Below are positions 1 to 5,899 of a stretch of 6,059 bases of DNA, piece by piece. Source of the stretch: Caryophanales bacterium UBA4682 (GTDB lineage Bacteria; Bacillota_I; Bacilli_A; RFN20; CAG-288); NCBI GenBank assembly GCA_002404995.1, contig DHKY01000013.1, positions 1 through 6,059 on the forward strand. Direction: 5' to 3'. How positions within the stretch are numbered: the first letter of the stretch is position 1; every line of letters starts with the position of its first letter. The notes beneath the pieces were generated by a model. The model was not told the origin of the DNA and did no database searches. It was given only the letters and a program-made list of their open reading frames with translations. The position numbers and the translations under genes are program-made.

Positions 1-2
1 CT

Positions 3-89
3 GATGTAGGTCTTTTTGAGATGCTTGACTTCGATCATTATGTTGCCTCGTTTAGAAAAAGTATATCACTTGATATTAGTGGTCAGTGA
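3..89 (+). CDS. 3' end of an unidentified protein gene
   Basis: An open frame runs in from the left edge and stops at TGA 87-89, giving the last 28 residues of a protein (starting DVGLFEMLDFDHYV). The acidic and aromatic composition reads like real coding sequence rather than noise, and the other two forward frames hit stops within the first 18 bases. I do not recognise the family. No clear terminator follows it, so whether it belongs with the downstream operon cannot be decided. It has one ATG and no in-frame AGG, so it says nothing about the code question. Confidence 0.4.
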   Translation, partial: DVGLFEMLDFDHYVASFRKSISLDISGQ

Positions 90-245
90 TAGGAATTTCC
101 CGTATATTTTATTCTTGATTGATTTTATGAAAAGCATGTCTTCTTTCAAGAAGGAAAGTAGGCTTTTGTAAATAGAATTTTTGCTGATAAAAGTGATTTA
201 AGTAGGAGAAGCTAAATGCATATTCTCGTATTCGTTGCTTTGCTG

Positions 246-251
246 TATAAT
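246..251 (+). promoter_or_regulatory. Candidate -10 box for the secreted protein/ABC operon
   Basis: A perfect TATAAT lies 19 bp before the ATG at 271. At 17 bp upstream the candidate -35 (TTCTCG, 223-228) is poor. A start about 7 bp downstream would leave a leader of only about 13 nt, barely covering the GAGGGA ribosome binding site at 259-264. The box may be genuine with an activator, or chance in AT-rich DNA. The rest of 90-270 shows no other convincing promoter and no RNA gene. Confidence 0.4.
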
Positions 252-270
252 TTAAATAGAGGGACTTTTA

Positions 271-920
271 ATGAAGAAAAAACAATTGGCTGGCATTTTA
301 CTTCTTTCCGCTTTTGGTCCTGCTTTTTCAATTAATAAAATCTTTGCTGGCTATGAAATTGGTGACAAAGGAGTTGAGATGGAGTTAGCCCTTGATTATT
401 TCAAGCCGCATAAAATACGGTCTTCTGAATACTGGATTTATGATGATGGCGTATTTAATAATCCCTATGATCGTATTGATTTCCATATTCTTTACAATAA
501 TCAATACGATTTAACTGAATTGGCTCAGCGAGGTTATCGAACTGTTGTTATTGAGGCAACGAGGGATGTTAAGGAAGTCAATCATGGATACCAGTATATT
601 TATTTATTTGACGATACCTCGACTAATTCTTATATTACGGGTGGTCAATTTGATTATGGACATAATGTGCTTCGAACAGATTATTCTTTTTTGCTTTCTA
701 TTTCGAAGTTCCTATTTTTAATTTAACTGATAATGATTTTGTTTTACGATATCATGCCACCGGATTTCAGGAAGATACTTGGGCTAATAAAGAATTACAA
801 ATCCAAGTTGGTCTATCTACTCAAAGTGCAAAGACTTCTAGTGTTTGGCTGCTCCAATGGACAGATACTTCTCATACTACTTATAGCTATCAAGAAAGGC
901 CTAAAGCAAATATCGGATGA
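271..920 (+). CDS. Secreted protein of unknown function, reading frame split at a T-run
   Basis: The gene starts at ATG 271, with GAGGGA (259-264) 6 bp upstream. Residues 1-26 form a typical signal peptide: a lysine-rich start, a hydrophobic core LAGILLLSAFGPAF and a likely cut after IFA, so the mature protein should be exported. The first frame ends at TAA 724-726 (151 aa). From the six Ts at 687-692, however, the -1 frame stays open to TGA 918-920 and encodes sensible soluble sequence (for example VLRYHATGF, VWLLQWTD). That stop overlaps the ATPase start as ATGA, which is the layout expected of an intact operon. The joined product is about 216 aa with no further membrane segment. Either one T has been lost, or the site frameshifts, or the read has a homopolymer error. 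I do not recognise the family. Its place ahead of an ABC exporter suggests a bacteriocin-like or transporter-associated secreted protein, which is inference only. AGG codons are at 562-564 and 897-899. Confidence 0.65.
687..693 (+). other. Slippery heptamer T TTT TTG at the frame break
   Basis: In the starting frame the codons read TCT TTT TTG, so bases 687-693 form X XXY YYZ with X=Y=T, the pattern used for -1 ribosomal frameshifting. A -1 slip here leads directly to GCT 693-695 and the long downstream frame. I see no strong stem-loop just downstream and no good internal Shine-Dalgarno sequence upstream to stimulate slippage. A simple T deletion (7 to 6 Ts) therefore remains equally possible. 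Confidence 0.45.
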
Positions 921-1591
921 TTGAACTGAAAAATATTACGAAGGCTTATGGTGATAAAGAACATGAGTTTTATGCTCTTTCTCATGTTTCTTGTTCCTTT
1001 CAAGAGGGAAAAAGGACAGCAATTATCGGCAAATCCGGATCTGGAAAATCAACCAGGTTAAATCTTATTGGTGCGCTAGATAGACCTACGGATGGAGAAG
1101 TGTTGATTAATGGGAAAGATGTTTCAAGAAGGTCTTCGGATGAACTTTCTTCTTATCGAAATGAAAACATTGGATTTGTATTTCAGTCGTTTTATTTAGA
1201 TGAACGTAGTACTGTCTTTCGGAATGTAGAGATACCTCTTAGGATTAAGGGGATAAAAAAAGACAAACGAAAAGCAATGGTGGAAGAAACTCTTCGTTCT
1301 CTGAATAGGGAGAAAAAGAAAAATCAGCTTTGCTGCGATCTTTCTGGTGGTGAGAAGCAACGCGTTGCTATTGCACGTGCGTTAATCAATAATCCGAATA
1401 TTATTCTTGCCGATGAGCCGACTGGAAATTTAGATAGTGTAAACGGACAACAAATTCTTAGTATTTTGAAACAGGAAACAAAGAAAGGAAAGACAGTGAT
1501 TTTAGTAACTCACAATAGGGAAGATGCTAAGCAATATGCGGATGACTTTGTTTTCTTATCGGATGGAAAAATAATAAATGAGAATATCTGA
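917..1591 (+). CDS. ABC transporter ATP-binding protein (MacB/LolD/FtsE-type exporter)
   Basis: The 224-aa nucleotide-binding domain has the usual length for this family. It shows Walker A GKSGSGKST (residues 38-46), Q-loop FVFQS (Q90), signature LSGGE (142-146), Walker B IILADEP (162-168, E167), D-loop NLD (171-173) and H-loop H199. It should power the two downstream FtsX-like permeases from the cytoplasmic side. The ATG overlaps the stop of the upstream gene as ATGA and has no strong ribosome site of its own, so translational coupling is likely. Six Arg residues are AGG (33, 47, 72, 109, 131, 201), and five of them stand at hydrophobic consensus positions: GE(F/M)xAI, KST(L/M)LN, the 'xLS' before the Q-loop, PL(L) and the 'GL' before the signature. 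The invariant Args are CGA (81), CGC (149) and CGT (154). Read with AGG as Met, the domain is a normal, apparently functional ATPase. The substrate is unknown; lactococcin-972-type bacteriocin exporters are one related group. Confidence 0.93.
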   Translation: MIELKNITKAYGDKEHEFYALSHVSCSFQEGKRTAIIGKSGSGKSTRLNLIGALDRPTDGEVLINGKDVSRRSSDELSSYRNENIGFVFQSFYLDERSTVFRNVEIPLRIKGIKKDKRKAMVEETLRSLNREKKKNQLCCDLSGGEKQRVAIARALINNPNIILADEPTGNLDSVNGQQILSILKQETKKGKTVILVTHNREDAKQYADDFVFLSDGKIINENI

Positions 1592-2708
1592 TATTCTTGG
1601 ACTTGCTTGTAAAAATCTGAAAGAAGAAAAGAAAAAGTCTTGGCTTACAGGATTTGCCGTTTTCTTGATCAATTCTATTCTTTGCTTCTTGCTTATAACA
1701 GGCACCTCTATTTATAGTACAAGGGTTGGCGCATCTGAAAACTATGTATATGAAAAAGGAATTCGTACAACAATTGGTTCTCCAAGTGCAATAATAGATG
1801 GTAATTCTTATAAAGATATTCGTTTGAACCTAGGGGATAGGAAGATAGAATCAATCTGTTCTGTAAAAGAATCCGTTTGTTTTTGCGATTTGGATTATTT
1901 AAATCTCGCGGAAAACGACAAACAAAAAATGAACGAGGGCCCCTATATCCTTGTTGATAATTCGTTAAGTAGTCGCTATCCAATAGGAAGTCAAGTTTCT
2001 GTTTTAGGTCTTTCTTTTGAGGTTTTTCAATATGTTCAAGGGTTAGGCAAGGAAAAAATATGCTCTCTTTCTTATGCAATTCGTCATTTTCCTCAAGGTG
2101 CAAATCCATTACAGATTGATTTAGTTCCAGATATCGATAATACGAAAAAAGAAATTGAGGAACTAAATCAATTTAATCAGCGGATTAGTCGCAAAGGATA
2201 CAATGTAACTACTTCAATCTCAGCCTTTTATCAAGCTAAGAAAGCAGCAGCTCTTCTTCTGGGAATATTCATTTTCCTAAGTGCTCTAATCCTAGTTTTG
2301 TCTTTTGCGGTTCTTGCAAATAGTATCAGGATAAGTGAAGATTGGAATCATAAAAATTTTGCCCTTTATAAATCCCTTGGAAGGAAAAGAAAGGATAGGT
2401 TCAGCGTGTTTGTGACTCAGATATCCATCATCTATTTTGTTTCCGGATTTTTATCTTCCTTGCTTAGGATTGTATTGAAGAATCCGATTTGTTCTTTTGT
2501 TCAGTTTGTTTTTCCAATAGCAGTCGATGTTTTTCTGGATTTTCCTTTGACATTGTCTCAGACTTCTTTTTCTTATCCGTTTTTAATTCCTATTGCTATC
2601 TTTACCTTTTTTATCATTTTGACCTTATGTTTTTCCTATCGTTTAAGGAAAAAGAAGTTTTCTTCATCTCCTATTTCATTGCTAAAGGAGGAAGAACAAA
2701 ATGACTAA
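1578..2708 (+). CDS. FtsX/MacB-like ABC transporter permease (first subunit)
   Basis: This 376-aa membrane protein has the FtsX/MacB layout: one transmembrane segment near the N-terminus (about 24-45), an external domain (about 46-222), then three segments (about 224-250, 277-300, 333-355). The external domain carries the MacB-type stretch VDNSLSSRYPIGSQV (126-140). After TM2 comes the family's cytoplasmic loop, read as ALYKSLG plus AGG-K-R-K-D-AGG (262-274), and the C-terminus ends in the usual P..LLK. The ATG lies 14 bp inside the ATPase gene, with a weak GGATGGA at 1561-1567, so translation is probably coupled. AGG codons stand at 49, 88, 251, 269, 274, 297 and 357. Those at 269 and 274 match Met and Ile/Met of the family's 'LGMsrkdI', and the one at 297 sits in a hydrophobic run. 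There is only one internal ATG (residue 118), implausibly few for a 376-aa membrane protein unless AGG is Met. It probably pairs with the next gene product. Confidence 0.88.
   Translation: MRISDILGLACKNLKEEKKKSWLTGFAVFLINSILCFLLITGTSIYSTRVGASENYVYEKGIRTTIGSPSAIIDGNSYKDIRLNLGDRKIESICSVKESVCFCDLDYLNLAENDKQKMNEGPYILVDNSLSSRYPIGSQVSVLGLSFEVFQYVQGLGKEKICSLSYAIRHFPQGANPLQIDLVPDIDNTKKEIEELNQFNQRISRKGYNVTTSISAFYQAKKAAALLLGIFIFLSALILVLSFAVLANSIRISEDWNHKNFALYKSLGRKRKDRFSVFVTQISIIYFVSGFLSSLLRIVLKNPICSFVQFVFPIAVDVFLDFPLTLSQTSFSYPFLIPIAIFTFFIILTLCFSYRLRKKKFSSSPISLLKEEEQND
2684..2691 (+). promoter_or_regulatory. Strong ribosome binding site of the second permease
   Basis: AAAGGAGG stands 9 bp before ATG 2701 and lies inside the coding region of the first permease. 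It settles the start of the second permease and the 8-bp gene overlap (2701-2708). Confidence 0.85.
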
Positions 2709-4068
2709 GAAAGATGTTTTTTCTCTTGCTTATCACAATACAAAAAAAGACAAAGTTCTGAGTCGGAATATTCGAATCGGCTTCTCTGGCTCGTTCTTCT
2801 GTTTGTTTATTATTTTCTATCTTCTTCTTTCTTTTTTTGGCGGTATTCGTCAAATTACTAGCGCTTATCCAAACGTCTCTTCTTTTCAGATTGTGTCTAC
2901 CAATAAAGAAGACCTGGATTTGTTTACTAAAGTCATCAAAGACGATGAAATCCTTGATACTCTTTCTTATCAGAAAATGAATAGGGCGTTTCCTTCACAA
3001 GGTGGTTTTTCAAATTATGAGATTCTTTATCCTCTTGTTTCAGTTGATGGAAAGGAAATCGAATATCATTTTGGAAACTCATTAACTATCGAAGGATATT
3101 CTGATGCTTTTTTTCTTTCTTCTGAAGTGGATGCTTTAAAGAAAAACAATAAAGAGGATTGCTTGCTGCTTGGTAAGATTCCTGAAAAAGGGAAAAAAGA
3201 AATGCTTGTTTCAAGGTTTTTCGCATTGAATTTGTTTCCTTCTCTGGAAAGAGCAATAGGACAGACGTTTTCATTTTCTTATCGGATGTTCTCTAGTAAT
3301 CCATCTGACACTAAATTCCAAGCTTTCACTATTTTCGACAACAGGAAAATATCTGGAATTTATAATCCTGATTTGTACCTTTGTGATTCAAGAGGCAGTG
3401 ATGAAGCAGAGGCTTGTGACATTCTTTGCTATCAGGATGACTTATTTAGGAGGAAAGATCAGAAAATCTCTTATTATCAAATTATCCAGTTCTCTTCTTT
3501 TTCAGCCGCTTATCAAAACAGCAACACCGCTTTTCTTATTCGACGGCAGCTTATAGAACAGGACAAAGGATATTTGGAATGTATCTGCGGAAAGACTCTC
3601 CGGAATTATAGAGAAAATCATTCTAGGCTTGTTTTTCTTGCTATCCTGTTCTTGGCTGTTGGGATAGTCATCTTATTTGCTTCTTCTATTGGTTTTTATA
3701 TAACAATTGAGTACCAGAACAAAAAAGAGCAGAATTACCGAGGAATATTAAAGGCAATCGGAAGGAAGAATAAAGAAATGCTACTCATGTCATTTTTTGA
3801 GAATCTAATTCATCTTCTGAAATCGTATTGCATATCCTTGATTCTCGGCCTGCCTATCTGTATTGTAGGAACGATTCTTTATAATCAGAAGATTTTGTTA
3901 GTTACTTCATCTTCTTTTTACTCTATTCATAGGATCTGGCTAATTCCAGTCGTTCTATTCTTTTTCCTTCTGATTTTACTTCTTGTATTTATTTGTAGTT
4001 CTTTTCTTTTTTCTCGGAACTCGAAAGCAACGATTGTTTCTTCGTTGAAGACAACACGGAACGAATAA
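2701..4068 (+). CDS. FtsX/MacB-like ABC transporter permease (second subunit)
   Basis: This is a 455-aa protein with the same topology as its upstream partner: TM1 about 25-47, a large external domain about 48-308, then TM2 about 310-335, TM3 about 368-393 and TM4 about 411-436. The external domain contains the MacB-type motif GKIPEKGKKEMLVS (158-171). The loop after TM2 reads GILKAIG, then AGG, then KNKEM (348-360), the family's 'LkalGMsnkqi' motif, so AGG 355 is exactly at the Met position. Other AGG codons are at 95, 172, 215, 250, 251, 309 and 411; the last two border or enter membrane segments. ATG is also used (93, 168, 196, 360, 363). The start is fixed by AAAGGAGG at 2684-2691 and the gene overlaps the first permease by 8 bp. 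It is the last gene of the operon, with a terminator 33 bp after its stop. The two unequal permeases most likely form a heterodimer on the upstream ATPase. Confidence 0.88.
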   Translation: MTKKDVFSLAYHNTKKDKVLSRNIRIGFSGSFFCLFIIFYLLLSFFGGIRQITSAYPNVSSFQIVSTNKEDLDLFTKVIKDDEILDTLSYQKMNRAFPSQGGFSNYEILYPLVSVDGKEIEYHFGNSLTIEGYSDAFFLSSEVDALKKNNKEDCLLLGKIPEKGKKEMLVSRFFALNLFPSLERAIGQTFSFSYRMFSSNPSDTKFQAFTIFDNRKISGIYNPDLYLCDSRGSDEAEACDILCYQDDLFRRKDQKISYYQIIQFSSFSAAYQNSNTAFLIRRQLIEQDKGYLECICGKTLRNYRENHSRLVFLAILFLAVGIVILFASSIGFYITIEYQNKKEQNYRGILKAIGRKNKEMLLMSFFENLIHLLKSYCISLILGLPICIVGTILYNQKILLVTSSSFYSIHRIWLIPVVLFFFLLILLLVFICSSFLFSRNSKATIVSSLKTTRNE

Positions 4069-4100
4069 AGTCTTATCCGAATGCAGTCTTTAAAAGAAAA

Positions 4101-4124
4101 TCCGGACTGGCTTTCCAGTCCGGA
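4101..4124. terminator. Bidirectional intrinsic terminator between convergent operons
   Basis: A perfect 10-bp stem, TCCGGACTGG (4101-4110) with CCAGTCCGGA (4115-4124), encloses the 4-nt loop CTTT. On the plus strand TATTTCTTTATT follows; on the minus strand TTTTCTTTTA follows. The A/T flanks can also extend the stem with a bulge. The hairpin lies 33 bp after the second permease stop and 17 bp after the fruK stop, so it can end both transcripts. Confidence 0.9.
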
Positions 4125-4141
4125 TATTTCTTTATTGATCT

Positions 4142-5071
4142 TTATTTAACTAAAGTGACTTCAATCTGCGGAAGCAAAGACTTCCAGAGCTTATAGGAAC
4201 CTAGATGTTCGCTGAATGCAGTGGCACCACCGGCAGCCATCGAATACTTCCTACGCTCTTCGATGGAGACACCTTCTTCTAAGCCTTTGATAAAGCCGGC
4301 AATTGAGGAGTCGCCAGCTCCGACAGCGGAAATCTGCTTTCCATGGGCGTTGGAGCAATGATAGATGTGCCCATCTTCTGCAAAGTAGTAAGCACCCTTG
4401 CTTCCCATGGTGACAAGAACAGAGACAGGGCCCTTCTTCTTTAATTCCCTGCCGCCTTCTAAGATATCCTCATCTGTTTTCCTTTCACGTCCAAGCAGGT
4501 CGCCGAGTTCTTCATCATTCGGTTTGATCCTGAACGGATGATACGGGAAGACACTTGTTAAGGATTCACCAGTAGTGTCGACAATCGTGAGAGCACCTGA
4601 AGGCTCGATGATGTCCTTCCTAAGCTCAGCATAGAGATCCTTACGTTCCTGACCGACAGAGCCGGAAAGGATAACGATATCTCCTTTCTTCAAGTTCTTC
4701 TTGAGATAGGCGTACCTCTTCTGCCTTCCTTTTTCTGTGACCTTCGGAGCCGAAGGATTGAAACGGGTATCGGTATGCGGACCAGTGATCCTGACATCAA
4801 GACGGGTTTCACCGATAACGGATAAATAGATAATCTTATCGAATTCTTTGTCGATGATGTTCTTCAGCCTCTTTCCCATGCCACCGCCAACGGCGACAAT
4901 CGGCGTATTCTTGACACGGAGATTCTTCAGCCTGCGGCTGACAGTGATGCCCTTTCCACCGACAGAATAACCATCGGAAGTCGGACGGTTGGTTGCATCG
5001 ATTTTGATTTCCTTGTCACCCCTGTTTAAGGAGTAGTCAATGGCTGGTGCAATTGTTAATGAATAAATCAT
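4142..5071 (-). CDS. fruK: 1-phosphofructokinase (PfkB/ribokinase fold)
   Basis: FruK phosphorylates fructose 1-phosphate to fructose 1,6-bisphosphate with ATP in the cytoplasm. The 309-aa length fits. Visible motifs are GGKG (38-41), VSR (44-46), GETR (87-90), the IKPNDEELG stretch (182-190), the GAGDS anion hole with catalytic base D254 and a Bacillus-FruK-like C-terminus (GGATAFSEHLG, 281-291). The gene follows fruR by 27 bp; CGAGGT (5085-5090) is its likely ribosome site, at a rather long spacing. Eleven Arg residues are AGG (17, 47, 68, 94, 116, 119, 151, 181, 197, 208, 274). Several fall at hydrophobic family positions: VSR-AGG-LKN, PF-AGG-IKPN and EER-AGG-KYS. Functionally conserved Args (29, 46, 89) are CGT or CGC. 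Some substrate-side motifs differ from the norm even without AGG: APAID for NPxxD (8-12), TRFN for TEIN (102-105) and GSVGQ for GSxPx (137-141). Tagatose-6-phosphate kinase (LacC) is the alternative, but the C-terminus and the FruR neighbour favour FruK. Confidence 0.9.
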   Translation of the reverse strand: MIYSLTIAPAIDYSLNRGDKEIKIDATNRPTSDGYSVGGKGITVSRRLKNLRVKNTPIVAVGGGMGKRLKNIIDKEFDKIIYLSVIGETRLDVRITGPHTDTRFNPSAPKVTEKGRQKRYAYLKKNLKKGDIVILSGSVGQERKDLYAELRKDIIEPSGALTIVDTTGESLTSVFPYHPFRIKPNDEELGDLLGRERKTDEDILEGGRELKKKGPVSVLVTMGSKGAYYFAEDGHIYHCSNAHGKQISAVGAGDSSIAGFIKGLEEGVSIEERRKYSMAAGGATAFSEHLGSYKLWKSLLPQIEVTLVK

Positions 5072-5098
5072 AATGTTTTTATTTACCTCGTTTTCATT

Positions 5099-5869
5099 CT
5101 AGTTTGAATTATCGCCGACTTCAATCGATTTGATGAGAGAACGGTATTTATCTGTCCTCTTATCCGTAATCAAAGTCGGAGCTGCAAAGTCACAGAACGT
5201 GACGGTCGAAATACGGTCGAGCTTTGTGTGATCCGCTAGGATATAAATAGAGAAGCATTTGGAGATAGCAGCCATCTTGATGGCGCATTCCTGTGGATCA
5301 GGCGTTGTGAATTTTGCCTGTGGATGGATACCATTGGTTCCGAAGAATCCGATTGTGAAGTTGAAGTGATTGATTCGGTCAATGGCGAAGGATCCGATGA
5401 AGGCGTTGGTGGTTAGTTTCAGTTCGCCGCCAGTCACATAACAGGTTAAGTTCCGTTCTGCTAACCGCTGTGCAATCAGTGGAGAGTTTGTAACATAGAT
5501 GATGGATTTCGTATCCGGAAGAAACGGAATCCTTGCCGCTACGGTTGTCGATGCATCCCTGTAGACGCAGGCTCCTTCTTTGACTAAGGATGCTGCTTTC
5601 CGGGCAATCAGTTTCTTAATGTCTGGCTCCCTGCGTTCACGTTCCCTGTATTCCTTATCAAGACGGTCGAATTGGAAGGTGCCAGAGTAATGCACGCTGG
5701 CAGCACCGCCGTGGACACGGCGTAACTGGTGGTGTTCGCTCCTTCTCTGAAGGTCTCTGCGAATCGTAGAAGGACTAGTCTTGAAGTAATCAGCAAGCTG
5801 GTCGACGGAGATGAACTGATTCGGACTTTCTTCTAAGAGACGGAGTATTTCTTTATCTCTGTTTTTCAA
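5099..5869 (-). CDS. fruR: DeoR-family transcriptional regulator of fructose use
   Basis: This 256-aa regulator has an N-terminal helix-turn-helix (about 3-57: SVDQLADYFKTSPSTIRRDL, then LRRVHGGA) and a C-terminal sugar-phosphate sensing domain with DASTT (105-109), VTNS (126-129), TGGEL (146-150), FGTNGI (176-181) and FTTPDPQE (187-194). GTNG plus FTTPDP is close to Bacillus FruR, and the fruK neighbour supports this; the likely effector is fructose 1-phosphate. The start is TTG (5867-5869): no ATG or GTG fits, the protein begins as DeoR proteins do, and AAGGAGG lies 11 bp upstream. AGG codons are at 43, 75, 80, 104, 113 and 238. AGG 43 is the conserved Leu of 'RDLxxLe', AGG 104 is the hydrophobic residue of 'Y(L)DAG', and AGG 113 aligns with Met in Bacillus FruR as I remember it. 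The DNA-contact Args 37, 38, 50 and 51 are CGC, AGA, CGC and CGT. It probably regulates its own promoter and fruK. Confidence 0.9.
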   Translation of the reverse strand: MKNRDKEILRLLEESPNQFISVDQLADYFKTSPSTIRRDLQRRSEHHQLRRVHGGAASVHYSGTFQFDRLDKEYRERERREPDIKKLIARKAASLVKEGACVYRDASTTVAARIPFLPDTKSIIYVTNSPLIAQRLAERNLTCYVTGGELKLTTNAFIGSFAIDRINHFNFTIGFFGTNGIHPQAKFTTPDPQECAIKMAAISKCFSIYILADHTKLDRISTVTFCDFAAPTLITDKRTDKYRSLIKSIEVGDNSN

Positions 5870-5880
5870 TGAAAGAATCT

Positions 5881-5887
5881 CCTCCTT
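5881..5887 (-). promoter_or_regulatory. Ribosome binding site of fruR, deciding a TTG start
   Basis: On the minus strand AAGGAGG stands 11 bp before TTG 5867-5869. No ATG or GTG in frame fits this site, so UUG initiation is the best reading. Confidence 0.8.
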
Positions 5888-5899
5888 ATTTCATACAAT

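Noticed and set aside
140..153. CTTCTT/AAGAAG inverted repeat
   Set aside because: The loop would be only 2 nt and the stem is weak; not a credible terminator or riboswitch element.
127..171. ATG with a 14-codon frame in the region before the secreted gene
   Set aside because: No ribosome binding site and too short to support.
733..924. Open frame of 63 codons on the plus strand after the first stop of the secreted gene
   Set aside because: It is the original frame of the secreted gene continued past the break. No ribosome site precedes it, and the competing -1 frame reads as better protein and ends in the ATGA overlap.
917..1591. ATPase as a decaying pseudogene because of Arg residues in its core
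   Set aside because: All these residues are AGG codons, and every catalytic motif is intact. The AGG-as-Met reading removes the problem.
1708..2109. 133-codon open frame on the minus strand inside the first permease
   Set aside because: It lies wholly inside a well-supported membrane protein gene, on the opposite strand, and resembles no family I recognise.
2489..2704. 71-codon plus-strand frame rich in Phe, Ser and Cys
   Set aside because: An out-of-frame reading of the T-rich end of the first permease.
2671..2853. 60-codon minus-strand frame across the permease junction
   Set aside because: A lysine-rich shadow of the T-rich membrane-segment coding sequence; no independent support.
271..5869. 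Mycoplasma-type code (TGA as Trp)
   Set aside because: TGA ends the ATPase and the secreted protein at sensible places with gene overlaps, and no in-frame TGA interrupts a conserved domain.
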